Assembly (NCBI RefSeq): GCF_000218685.1 | Contig: NW_006763297.1 | Coordinates: 2,467,482 to 2,531,481 of the forward strand | DNA: 64,000 nucleotides | Direction of reading: 5' to 3' | From: Serpula lacrymans var. lacrymans S7.9 | Taxonomy: Eukaryota > Basidiomycota > Agaricomycetes > Boletales > Serpulaceae | Shown here: one piece after another, positions 45,337 through 57,243 of the stretch | Position numbering within the stretch: position 1 is the first letter of the stretch | Layout: each line of letters starts with the position of its first letter | Position numbers and translations under genes: made by a program | The notes under the pieces: generated by a model | Seen by the model: the letters and a program-made list of their open reading frames with translations, nothing else | Told to the model about the DNA's origin: nothing | The model's database searches: none

Positions 45337-47251
45337 TTATGAAGTCAAGTCCGTCACCACTTCCGCATCCCCGCCTTCCTTTATGTCTTCGTCTTCTTTC
45401 ACATTCGTATCTTCTTGGACCTTCGCGTCCCCATCTTCCTTCATATCCTCACCAGCCGGAGGTGATGGTATTAAACATGCGAAAGTGAGGTAGGAAGTAT
45501 GACCTCGCACTTCTCGCATAGCCTTCGATACATTCATCTTCGTCTGCGATGAGGACGGCATCGAATCTGTCGGACCTGCGAACCCCGAGCTATCTGGCTG
45601 ATCCAAGGTTTGGGCCCCAACTTGCTCGGATTCATCTTCTGAATCATGAGCTTGCCCGTCGTCCACTTTAACTCTCTTGGACCCGTCTTCTCGTACCGGC
45701 TCTTCATCCGCACTGTCATCCCTTCTTCTTTTGCTGTTATCGGTGTCTACAGCGCTCCGTCCCCTCGAATTAGCAATTTGCCGTTGTCGCTTGTCCTCCC
45801 GCTTTTGCTCCGACTTACTCAGTTTATCAATGATTTCGTTTAGAGGACGTGGTTGTGGGATTTGATAAACCTCGTGCGGTCTTATTAGAGTCTCATACAT
45901 AGTGATACCTGCAATGATGAGGGCAAAGTACGAGCTGCTTAGCATTTAACAAAACATACCAGTGAACCCTAAATCATTTAGTGCGCTGACAGTCCTCAAA
46001 ACTTGCTCTATACAAGGACTGAAACAGCATATTCGGGCGATACGGTCCTTCTTCAAAACCCACAATTTTATTCATAATGACAGATAAAATAGACGCAACA
46101 AACTTACTCTCAGCGCCTTTTTCGCGTGCCCCACGGCGTCCCATGGCGCTGGCAGGTCAAGGAATACTGCAGTAACATCGGTGCTTGAGTAATGATATTA
46201 TGTATAACGATAAGCAGCCTGACATACCCGAGTCCGCTATGTTCGTGACAGTAAATCCGGCTTTGCAGACATTACGATGAGTAAGGGTCACAGTATCTGA
46301 CATTTCATGGAGGATGAACTCTGCTCTAATATGCATACCGGTGAATTTTTGCCAAGTGCTCATTTTTGGGATAATAACCGCGTACCTTGCCTTATTGGCC
46401 CTTGCCTCGTGAAATTCATAGGACCATAAATGGCCAGTGGTACCGATTGTTCTCACCACGGAGTGAGAGAATGACCCCGAACCGGTACCTTCGAGAGAAA
46501 TGTCAGGGTTCTGATTGTGGTGTTGGAGGCTGTTCCGTGAGAGTTTGTTACGTACCTAGAAGATTGTGACCAGGTGAGAGGGTATAAGAAGACGTTATAA
46601 TTGAATGGTAAGAGGAAACAAGATTGGCATCGTGCAGAACGATCTAATGCCCTCAGCTAGCTCAGATCACACACGACTCAGGATCTGCTAGCTGGATGAC
46701 AACTGAAAAACCGTCAGAAGACCCACGAAACGGCACGTGTATCCATCGTGGCTGCACCGGAACCGATTACAAACCGTTCACGATGGCGCATGAAAGACAG
46801 ACTCACGCTCCTTGAGAGCAACTCAATGGTTTACTGTCACATACCAGCTTCAATGACACGGCTCCCCGGTTTGATGTCCAACCACGAGGTAATGAAAGCT
46901 ATGTCGGCAAGATATAGAATTTGGGTGCGATGGGGCAAAGCCATAGTCCAGAGTTCAGGCGTGGGCCGCAGGATATGGAGGTATCCCTTTCCATTGCGCG
47001 GCACGACTTTTGAACCGTAAGGAACGCCAACGAAGTCTGATTGACGAAAATTTCCGTATTTGCTGTTATAATCCTTGCCTGGAGTGATTATCAATGGTTG
47101 GATTGAGTCTCGAGTCTATAAAAATGACGACGAGCAAGTGGAATTACGTCTCAGCCGACTGGATGGAAATGGAGAGTATTTTAGGCTAGGTACTTGCCTG
47201 CCATATGATGACCGTGTCACCCGCAGCAACCTCTCGAGCTGTGGACCACAT
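45337..47251 (-). CDS. TRM61: tRNA (adenine58-N1)-methyltransferase catalytic subunit
   Basis: With Trm6 it makes m1A58, including on initiator tRNA; the yeast gene is also called GCD14. Read leftward: MWSTAREVAAGDTVIIWQ (exon 1, 47198-47251), then TRDSIQPLIITPGKDYNSKY, GNFRQSDFVGVPYGSKVV, the SAM-binding AG-T-GSGS loop in RVIEAGTGSGSFSHSVVRTI, HLWSYEFHEARANKAR, FILHEMSDTVTLTHRNVCKA, VFLDLPAPWDAVGHAKKALR, RICCFSPCIEQVLRTVSAL, GITMYETLIRPHEV. A charged acidic tail of about 150 residues ends in DLTS and TAA at 45337-45339. The first intron appears to use a GC donor (CAG|GCAAGT, intron 47116-47197): the join gives W-Q-T-R-D-S-I-Q-P, matching the yeast pattern W-x-S-R-D-N-I-K-P as I remember it. 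Confidence 0.92.
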
Positions 47252-47909
47252 TTGAGAAAATAAATATGGCGATACTCCAGCGAAAGTAAGGTGAACAAAG
47301 ACCCGGAGTTGTCGTACAGATCCTGGTCAGATGACAATGGATGTCGTAAATATATAAGATTGAGGTTGTCCACGGAATCTGGCGAACGCCCGAGCCAAAC
47401 TTTCGGTTAAACTTTTTATGCACGTTTCGGCTGACTTTTGTATAGAGTTAGCAAGGAAATATATACCCAGCTAGATGACTTACTGTGTTATAATGCTGCA
47501 GGTTGCAGACCTTGGCCTGGTGGCTGGTGACAGTAGAAAATTAAAATGAGCGCGTCCTTGGTTCGCGCGGCTCGCGTATTGGGCCTTTTCCTTTTGGCGA
47601 CAATGCCCTCATCTCCCCAATTGCAAAGCTTGGACTGCTGGCATTTAATTGCGTATAACCTTGGACAGCCAGTGCCTTGTGGCCTGATATAAAATTCCGG
47701 ATAGGAAAGCCTGTTAAAAAGCATGGTTAAGGCTAGTTCAGCGGCAGTTCTTTACCTGGGCCACTGGCGGCAGCGCGGTTTATAGATATAAAGCCTCATA
47801 TCCCGCGTTCGTTCTTCCTTCTCTGTTTCGCACTCCTCCGAATCCTCGTAATATCCATCCTTGGTTTGCGGACCAGCACTTTGACGCTCGCATATTTCTC
47901 TTTTCAACT
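47252..47909. promoter_or_regulatory. Divergent promoter region TRM61 / PAS gene
   Basis: Upstream DNA of both divergent genes. A short minus-strand frame at 47488-47724 has no recognisable content. The right half contains a TATA box (47787-47793) for the PAS gene. Confidence 0.4.
47787..47793 (+). promoter_or_regulatory. TATA box of the PAS-domain gene
   Basis: TATAAAG within TTTATAGATATAAAGCC, 117 bp before the ATG at 47910. Pyrimidine-rich sequence with candidate start sites follows. Confidence 0.45.
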
Positions 47910-49371
47910 ATGAACTCCACCACGCCGTGTGTGTCATTCAGTATGTTCTTTCTTTATCTTTCCCAATGTCCCATCGTCCCATTTTTGACGCTCAAACCCA
48001 GTTGGCATCGTGGATTTTTCGCAAGACGTGAATAAGTTTTCTCGCCTGCTAAATAACACTTCCACTTGACACAATGCCTTCAAATAGGCACGTTGGTTGT
48101 TCCTTTCAGAGTCCGTATCGGATCTCTTGGGTAAGATGTGTCAATTGCCCCTCACTCGACCGCACTCAGCGTTCGTCAGGCTTCGAGCCTCGTGATTTGG
48201 TAGGTCGGCCATCCTTGGAGCTCGTTCATCCAGACGAGTTTCGTCGGATCAGAAAAATGCACTAGTGCGTGTGCATCATCTGGTGCACATACCTCACAAT
48301 TAATTATCCCAATGCCCTCTAGTGATACCATACGACAAGATAAGGCCGCAGTCCTAGCTTATCTACGCTTAAAGCATAAAGACCCATACAAAGGTTACAT
48401 ACTTTGCGCTGTTGTTCGTCTGATGTCTTTTTGTGTTTGACCGTCGCTCACACCATTCCTGTACTAGTCTAGGACGGTCGTTCATAACGTCCTTGTGGGC
48501 AGTGTATCTTTTGCCGCTCCTGGAGCCAAAGCTATGCACAACGCTTCGACTGCACAGGAAGTCGAAGTTGTCACTCCATCTGCTAAAGATTTCGAGCTAA
48601 GAGTGAGCATCTTTTAACGAAGCTTACACCTTTGTCTTATACCCTACAGCGATGGGGTGATCCATCTCCGATGCCTCCTAGCCCCGTACCTGAAATAACG
48701 TTACCTGCAATAATCACCGGTGCACCACCACCTAAAGCAGGCGGACCAGCAAAGGAGAAAGAAGCGAGTAACAAGAAAGACCCTGAGCTCGAAGTCATCA
48801 CTTTCTCCCCACTGCCTACTCAGTCCGTCCGCACCGCTCTTATCCTAGACCGGTTCACCGTCAACTGCACTGTTATATATTGCTCAAACGACCAGCTTCT
48901 CTCAACTACACATGCAATGGGTCGTCCATTTTTTGATTTTGTTGTACAACGGGATGAAGAAATAGTGCGCAGCTGGATTGACGTCATCAAGGCTTGGGGT
49001 GTCAATGAACGGGGACAACCAAGCGATGGAGGCTTTGGCTTTGGAAAGTTCAAGCTGTTCGCCCAGGGCCGAGATTCTAGGTATCGTCTCCGTTTTATTG
49101 TCTTTACCCCTCTAACCTCGACAGCCCCCTTAGTTCACGTCAATCCGAGCCAACTCCATCGCGACACAGACGTGGGTCACACGCGCGCAGCAGCTCTAAA
49201 AACCGTCCTAGTCGATCACACGCATCTCACTCCGGACCAGCCTCTTCTTCCTCACGCCCGAAGCCGTCCCGCAGTTCTCCAACATCACCGACGGACGATG
49301 AAAGACCTGTCGATGCAATATTTTCGGCGCACTCCGATGGTATCCTTGTGATCCTCCGCACCACCTCATAG
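47910..49371 (+). CDS. Two-PAS-domain protein (putative sensor)
   Basis: Early exons are tiny: 47910-47940, 48002-48027 and 48088-48130 join to MNSTTPCVSFIGIVDFSQDA and RWLFLSESVSDLLG, then FEPRDLVGRPSLELVHPDEF, RRIRKMHYDTIRQDKAAVLA and RLKHKDPYKGYILCAVV. This is a PAS fold of the kind found in White-Collar-like proteins. NVLVGSVSFAAPGAKAMHNA and a Pro/Lys-rich linker follow. A second PAS-like unit is VIYCSNDQLLSTTHAMGRPF, FDFVVQRDEEIVRSWIDVIK. The tail is rich in Ser/Arg (RHRRGSHARSSSKNRPSRSH) and ends DGILVILRTTS, TAG 49369-49371. No LOV Cys motif (NCRFLQ), zinc finger or kinase is visible. A role in sensing or protein interaction is inferred. One splice, after CAVV at about 48417, is uncertain. 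Confidence 0.8.
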
Positions 49372-50011
49372 TCTAATTGGTTCGCCAACGCACGCACGTG
49401 TATTCCTATTGATCTCCCACCGTGCGCCCATGATATCCCCGCCCTCTCCACTCCTCTCTATGATTTATTTGTTATGAATTGCTTTCAGGGTATTCTAGTT
49501 TTTTGGTATCGAATTCTCGCCAGTATGCGTTCGATTGAATGTTTTTGTCAGTGTATGCTATTGTTCGTTAGCCTGATCTGCACGAAATATAACGCTTAGA
49601 TTATGCATAGATATCCCCGAATACTCTCGATAGAATATCGTATGCTCTACATGGCAGCCTCACAACCGCTGGCTTTTACATGCGGTCTGGTAGAAGACAT
49701 GACTGCAAAAATTCTCAGCGCTCAGAGTGACATGCTGTGGACACCGAATGATCAACTGTCGTGGGGCTCATCTTGGTTACTGACGTTATCATGTTAGCCA
49801 TTGTAGGGTTACTTTTGCTGGCACACCGCAGGAGATAAAACTATTTCACTGTATTGCACTCCGTGTCCACCTCGCCGGTACCACAAAGTTGGTACGAAAA
49901 AATAATTTGTGGACTACCCGCTATTCGTTTCGACAGTAGCAATTCTCGAATTGCTGAAGAAGCGTTCCATACACGATACTAATTTACATACAACTGTCAT
50001 CATCACTTATA
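49372..50011. other. Convergent intergenic region
   Basis: Between the stops of the PAS gene and the alpha-galactosidase gene. Short frames only; nothing recognised. Confidence 0.45.
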
Positions 50012-52326
50012 CTATAGCTCGGTTTGTACACCCAAGCCCACCATGTCAGGAGCCCAGGCGTTGTTCGGATTCGAAAATTCAACTGTATTGTTGGCGCCAG
50101 GAATAAAATCAGAGAGGCCAACGTAGTATCCGCTGAACTTGATGTCCCAGCTCTAGATGAAGAAGTTTAGGTCAGCCTTCCAACATGATACTTCTGTTCG
50201 GCCCATCTGCACCAACGCACCTGTCCTGAAATGGGCATTTGTACCTGTACTGCCTCGCCTCCGTTGACAGAGACCCATGCATTCCGACAGTTCGAACATG
50301 CCGTATTAGTGAATGTGTAGTCTGCGTTGATATAATCGAGCGAAACCAGCTTCGTGCCGCCCGTAGTCCCCCCATCAACGTTGGTGAATGTCAAAGTCCC
50401 GCCCATACCAATATACCCAACGACTGTTACAGTAGAGTTCACAACGCGAGTGGAAGCACCTCCAGCTATGACGCTACTAGACGCGGCCGCAGGATAGTAG
50501 AAGAATGATGGCGCTGGTGCTTCGGCTCCGTCCGCCAGTTTCAAGACCAGTGAGCCATGTGCAGCTACATTTGAAGTATAGCTGAATTCAAAATTCATGT
50601 CAGAACGGTAGAGAGTATAATGTAAGTTGTACTACTTGCTTTGCCTTGATAAGACCTAGATTGTCGCCAGTCCATAAATCAATCGCCTCCGCAGACTCGA
50701 AGCCAACATCTGAAAGATCAAAAGTAAGAGAGCGCGAGCTGTTTTGCCAATTTAACAGCACTAACGGTGGGGTGGGGTTAGTACGCTGCCGGAAATACAC
50801 ACCAATCTCACACACCTGCGACGGTAGAACCATCGGCCAAAGGACCAGCCCAAACATCATAGTCATTGGTGTAGCGCCTCTTGAACGTTATTGATGTTCC
50901 GAGTGGATCTTGCTAAAAGGGTAACCAAACATGGCATCATCAATAACTTGACATAGGATAAGGAACCAGCAGTATTATCCACGTTCAGTGCAATAATCCT
51001 AGTATTTTTTAGGATCGTGAGAGTGGACTCAGCAGGACTAGTCAGATCTGTTGACACCAGAAGGGGAGACCTGATTCAGGAAGGTCAAGCTTGAGCCATT
51101 TTTTCCCAGTTTGATTCATATGAATAATCAAGATAGAGATGCTCACTTCGCCGCAGCCCAAAAGGCAAAATGGCTTGCTTGCTCAGCAACGCTCAGGCCT
51201 TCGTTTCCAACTTCGAGAAGATCGAGGTCATTCCAGGCTCCGGGTCCTGCGAAGCCTGTTATAGGAACTACCTGATTGATGATACGGAAGACGTTATCCC
51301 AAGATGGAGGTGGGCCTATGTCGTTCCTGATACACGTTTGATGAGCCGATTGGCTGTCTTTACGCGTCTTGAAAAGAAGTGAACATACGCTATCCTCCAT
51401 GAGTTTCCCACTGCGGGGGCCCATCGGGCGGGATCTTGTACGCCCCATTCACACATAGAAAACGCGACAGGTCGGCCGGTTCCCGCCAGAGCATCGCGCA
51501 TCGCTGTGTAATGAGGCTTAGATTTACTTGAGTCTGCATTGTTTGATGAAGGAAAAGAAAACACGATTACCTCCAGGCGGATAGGGGGATAATCATCTAC
51601 AAAATCGGTTGGGCTAACTGAGTAGCAGTTGTCATACTTAGGGTATACTTTAGGGGTCTCTTCACGACAAAACATTTATAACACGTACCTTCAAATAGTC
51701 AGCACCCCACGAGGTGAACGTTTTTGCATCAGATAGTTCATAACCGAGGCTTCCAATCCAGTGAGCTTGACCATTGACAAAATCGCAGGAGTAATATCCG
51801 CTATAATACAGTTATAGAAGGTTACACATGGGAGTCTAGAAAAGCCACTGAGACGCACGCATCGCTGTAAACACCAAACTTGAAGCCCAGGCCGTGAACG
51901 TGCTGGCCGAGAGCAGGTATTCCAGAAGGAATGCGTGTTTCATTCCAAGTTATAGTGCCAGAAGCAGTGCGGTTTGTCCCTTGCCATCCGCAGTCACTGA
52001 AAACAGTATGTAAGACAAACTTTCATTCCAGTAGAGAATGGGAACATACAAATTGAAATATTCATAGCCTAAAGATTTTAGCCCAGTATCAATGAGATTG
52101 CTTGCAGCTGTCAAGTACTGTTCTTCTGTAGTGGAGCATCTATAGAAGTGAACGAGTTCAATGGGAAAATGCTGAACCGTGAAGTGTCGTACAGGAATGC
52201 ATTATAAGGGTTCCATCCCATCGCAGGAGTCCTTTCCAGATCATTGTTCAAGCCAACGACTATTTGAACAAGGAATAGAATGTTCACAATGTTGCGCAAA
52301 GGAATCATGAGTGGATATCCAAACAT
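50012..52326 (-). CDS. Alpha-galactosidase, GH27, with C-terminal binding-type domain
   Basis: Secreted hydrolase releasing terminal alpha-galactose, for example from galactomannan or melibiose. Read leftward, a signal peptide (MIPLRNIVNILFLVQIVVG, start at 52308 or the upstream in-frame ATG at 52326) precedes LNNDLERTPAMGWNPYNAFL. GH27 blocks follow: NLIDTGLKSLGYEYFNL, DCGWQGTNRT, HVHGLGFKFGVYSDA, the nucleophile Asp in KYDNC, YTAMRDALAGTGRPVAFSMC, EWGVQDPARWAPAVGNSWR, the acid/base region NDIGPPPSWDNVF, and GPGAWNDLDLLEVGNEGLSV. A beta-sandwich (VVLLNWQNSSRSLTFDLSDV) is followed by a further domain of about 150 residues with TVVGYIGMGGTLTFTNVDGG and a Ser/Ala linker, resembling the CBM35-type ends of fungal GH27 enzymes. 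Stop TAG 50012-50014. Confidence 0.92.
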
Positions 52327-55300
52327 GCTAGTGCTTGAAGTGCGACGAAAGTTTCCGAGTCAGAGAAAATATCAAGACCAGGGCTTTCCAGAATCTCCAT
52401 AGCATTTTTCACTTTTACTTGACGTGACGAATCAGAGGAAGGCTCACGGGCCGCTCACAGGGACGTATAAGCCTTCGGTGATCGTATGATGGTGCCCAGG
52501 GTGTCATGTGCGAGGATACGGGGTCATATGGGCTAAATCATGGCGGGTGTTGAGAATCATTGCCTTAAGACACGATACATAATGGTCAATGGGGCCGTTC
52601 CAGAGAGAATGTTGAACGTGATCACCCACTACACGACCAAGAGACAAATTAGACGCCTAAAAGTGAACATGGAAATGGATGGCACTCCGCGAGGTAAATA
52701 CTATTTACAGCATGACGCGACAACCCAACTTAGAACATTCAAGTTGCTCGCATAGAAGAAAATTCATCTCCTACTGGTTCGACCGATCGTCGGTGTCAAG
52801 GCAGAAAAACATACACGGACGAATCACACTGCCGGTGTCACTTTCAAAAAGGGAAGGTGTCGCGAGATATATATGGACGAGTTATGCAACTGAGTACGTG
52901 AAGACTACCTGCAGTGGAACCTTGAACCCAGACTTGGCCGCACCTTGAACCTTACAATGACAGTTCCTCCGTCTCCCAATGGAGATGAATGCATGAAGGG
53001 CGTGAGACATAGCCCCGTCAAGTGAGTATAATCTCGGGTGCTGTAGAAATCCTACTATAGGCCATGGTAAGTGCGACCTGTCGATTATCGTGATTGCGCT
53101 TAGCTATCTTCATTGAAGTTAGGTTCATACACAATTTACACAGTCCGTCGGGAGCCATCGCAGAAATAAACTAAAGGATGGGAACTCGGACAACGCAGAT
53201 AGTTTTCCGTGGAAACCTGAAACTTCGATTACGGTATTAGTTAACACAGAGAATCAGAGGAATTCCAAGCCTCATCATTGAGTTCAGGACCGGGTAAGAA
53301 CGACGACCGTCGGAAAGCTTCTGGCGGTGCGGAACGACTGATCCGTTGGCATGGTCTGTGATTTTCGATGATAGGATGCTCTCAGGATATTCGAGGTGTT
53401 GAATACATGTATATGACAGATTTTGTGCTGTTTTAATCAAACTAGGTGTTTGATATCGAGGACGATAAAACAACAGGCACTAATATACTTACTAACGAAG
53501 GCATGAAGAGTTAATTTGGAGTAACTAGCCTCCAAAGGGTGGTTGTTCCACAACAATTGTCCAGGTGCGGAGGGGTAAAACGTTTTAGCTGAAGCAAACA
53601 GACATACTAATTACTGCACATTACTCACCATTTTCGATACCATTTATGACAAACACCTTGAAAAAGCGAATCTAGGACGCTGCCAATGCCAGTTGCCACT
53701 GTCAACAGGCCACCTCTTAGGCTGGTATACGAAGAAGGAACGGTAATTTCGAGTGACACTTACTTACAAAGTCTACTTGACAAGAACAGTGCGGTGGAGA
53801 TGAAGACACGGTGGGCAACACGAAGGTGGAGACATTGATGCGGCGCTGAAGCCAGCGGTTCAATAGATCTAAATTCGTCCCGAAAACTTGGCTTCAAGGA
53901 AAGAGGTTGCACTCCCTGGATCACAAAGAGAATGTGTCAGTGGGAATAACACAATATACGACATCATCGCATGATAGATATCTAGGAGAGCTACACAAAC
54001 ATTTCACTTTCAGGGTTGATAAAAGGAGATGCGTCGAGTGAGGGCACGGCGGATTTACTATTCGTAAGACTTCGCTTTGAATGTGCTTATATATGTACTA
54101 TTGTAAACATGGAGGAGCTTTGCAAGTCGGAACAACTTTGAAACGAGACAAACTGCCAGCTGGCACGATGATATTTGAAGCTCAGCGGCATTTACCGATT
54201 TACGACCTCTTCGGGTTGGTTCATTGCTGGTGACCTGTATGAAATACAATGTTGAAAAGCTTGAGAAGATATCTTGAACGCTCTACAAATATGCTGACTA
54301 TCCAAGTGATGGGGCTGTAATGCCTCATACTGGGTTACATTTACATATTTTCGCGTGTCAAATACTACGAGAGGACATCCGGCCACAGTAATTTAGAGGG
54401 TCGAAATATGTGCCCTTTCAAAGCTGGGTACATTCTGAAAAAATCAGACATACGCTCATGTTTCCTGAGATCTCTCCTGACTAGCCTCCTGTTGACCCAG
54501 CTGTGCACAAGTTAGCATTAGGCTAATTTTATGTGTAAGTTTTTAGATTACTCACACCGTGACACTGTTCTATTCTAACGCACAATGAAAATCAGTTATT
54601 GCTGGACAGTGATCCGTAGTCCTGTGCATTGCGCAATCCAGAAATGCCTACGGGTATTTCCAAACAGGCTTCGAGTTTCTAAGATGTCTCACAGTGAACC
54701 AGACCCGCAGCTACGTCACGATGCGAAAATCCTTCGAAAATGACTTGCCAAAGGCTAAGAGATGGTTAGCAATCGTGCGCACATTCAAAATGCATTTACA
54801 GGAGCAAGGAGAACGCCTGATTCGCCGCGCTGATTCCTCCCATCACCCACGTGTTTTCCATTTTGAAGGCTGGCAGTGTCATTATCAAGGTTACTGCCAT
54901 CTCACTGTAAACTCGATTTACGGCGTAAAATGCAAACACTATTCGTTAGCAGACAACGCTTTCACTTATCAGCGTCTAACGCCATCCTTTGGATTTGAAG
55001 CTGCCGCCAATCAAGGACACGCTTATCTAAATCGGAATTGACAGGGAGAATGCTATCTGCTTGTGACACATCTAGCATCATAGCCTTCGCAAGCTACTAT
55101 TGCGGGTGGTGCTCCAAGAACAAATCGGACGATCACCGGGTGATAGAGGTCCTGCTATCAGCTATCTCTATGTTCTGGTCCTCCAATTAAGTTTACATAC
55201 TTCTACGCGCTTATATTCGATGCAACGGGCCATATTAAGGTCATAGGGGCTTGCGGATTGAACGGAGAAAAGTCTACTTTGGTTTAAAACTGAAAGGACC

Positions 55301-57243
55301 ATGATGGATTCTATCTCAGCCAATAGCGGTGTCGTGCATACCGGATATCATCTGATCTTCCGCACTCTTTGGAAATGAGTCACTAAGGAGCGCTTTTGTT
55401 TAGGACCAACTTTCAATAAAAGTTGTGACCAGAAGCTTGCTTTAGCAATCTCCCTTTTTCGGATTCTTCGAACCGAGGGCGTTCTCGATGTCAGGCACGA
55501 TTGCAGACTGTTCTGACGCATACCTCACTGACGTGGCCTGCGGTTTCTCACTATGACATATCAAGTTGCTGAAATGAGTTGCAAGCATGCTTAAGAAGAA
55601 GTCATCACTCCCATGTATGGTTGGTTTTATAGGTCAACGCAGTGATCACTGTTCTGTGCCTGAGGTGCACGAATATCATACCTATGTACTAGCTTAGATA
55701 TGCTGTAACTGAATTTCACCCGATAGACGATATACCTAGCTGTGACCCATCCGGACCGCTCATATGAGGCTAGGTGTTACTCATTCCATGCGCTCTCGTC
55801 GTATCAAGTGACAAATCGCGTGTGCCCTAGACGCGATTCGTCTCCGATCGTTCAAAGTGTTGCACCGTCTGTGCATGTGCCGAGGCACATTATAGATATC
55901 GATTCTAGTAGTACGGCAAATCAGTTTGGTGGGGAAGATAGTCTGCCTCAACTACTCAGCGCCCTTTATAATATTTGGTAGAGTGGATTTTGGATGCATA
56001 GCTGAGGGCCGGATTTTTTGGCTCCATTCTCCTGGATATAGGTACTTCGAGTCTAGTCGAGTACAGGCTTGTGTGCTTCAGCCTCAGCGAACACTTTACA
56101 TTTCCATGCGGCGTCGTTTCCGGGCCAAACATCTTCATTGACCTCGATCGATCCTGCATCAAGTTCCGGCCTGTAAGAAAACGCGACTCGTTGCTGTCAG
56201 ATATGATGATTATCTTGCAATCCCGGGGTAACGAGCAGAACCACATGTATGATATGCTGGTTTATTGAAGAGAGCTGTGCCACCAAAGATCGGCTACCAT
56301 GTAACTTGAAAGCAAGACACAAAAACTCTATACGAGCCTAAGCTTCGAAGGATCACATCGATTCACCCGTGGCTGGAATCACGGTAAGCTTTAAAATATG
56401 ACATTTCACTTACAATGAACTGTTAGCTTAAGGGGCTACATGATGTGAGGCCGTGTAACGTTCCAGAGTCGTTTAAAAACACTTACACCGCACACAAGCC
56501 ACGCATGTGGTCACGAGTAACTCCAACGATAGCCGAGTTAAAAGAACATTTTTATCAAGGACTGTGCAAGCATTTGCTCTCGACGTAAACGCCATGTGGA
56601 AGAATCAGCGTGTTGGATGTGCTTTGGAAGTTCCAAATCTACAAAACGTTGGATTCGAAATGTATGCAGTGACTTGAAACGTACCTGCATTCACTGCAAG
56701 GGTTGTGGAACAAACACCACGACTTTTGAGCAAGGTTTCTTGAAGAATGTCAGCAAAAAACAGCTTAAAGACGCCTTCACTGCAGGTTAAGGAACGGCCG
56801 CATGGCCCGGGTGTTTCGCAATTAGGCGTCCGTGGCTTTGCAAGTGGCACGCTGGCACGATGTTTGACCTCGTTCTATAGATGAAATGAAATCGCCTTGA
56901 TAGGCTTGTCGAGGATTTCCAGCGGAATGAATGTTAATGGATATGCATCAGCTCACCAATGACTGCACGATACCATGCAGAACAGGGCGCGTGTTCCAGC
57001 AGTGCCTAAAACTATAACAGTACCGCGCCGTTGCTCTCGACTCCTTGTTTACGGTATTTTTACCCACGGTGCACTTGTTTCCTCACCACCAGTTTCAGGA
57101 CTCGGACCTTCTTTGCTCGCTGTCGTCGACGATCTGCTCGCCCTCTTCTAACTTCTGCTCGCCGTTCTCGCCGACAAAGACCCCTTCAAGATAGGGCGCT
57201 CCTTATATTTGATGACCTGCTCTGCGGGTCGTTTGGCCTTCCA
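52327..57243. other. 4.9-kb region without supported gene
   Basis: I read both strands and found only short frames without recognisable families, the longest being 54694-55041 (115 residues, no known motif). The sequence is ordinary in composition, keeps CpG dinucleotides, and shows no tandem repeats or terminal repeats that I could see. The final 200 bp, 57031-57243, stay open in the frame of the next gene but lack an ATG, so they are treated as its 5' leader. It may hold decayed genes or non-coding RNA that cannot be called by eye. Confidence 0.4.

Noticed and set aside
47488..47724. Minus-strand frame of 78 codons between TRM61 and the PAS gene
   Set aside because: No recognisable content; it lies in a divergent promoter.
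54694..55041. Frame of 115 codons in the gene-free region
   Set aside because: The start is not ATG-supported and no motif or plausible exon partner was seen; chance cannot be excluded.
57031..57243. N-terminal extension of the serine-rich protein
   Set aside because: The frame is open but has no ATG; the first Met is at 57244, where conserved-looking sequence begins.
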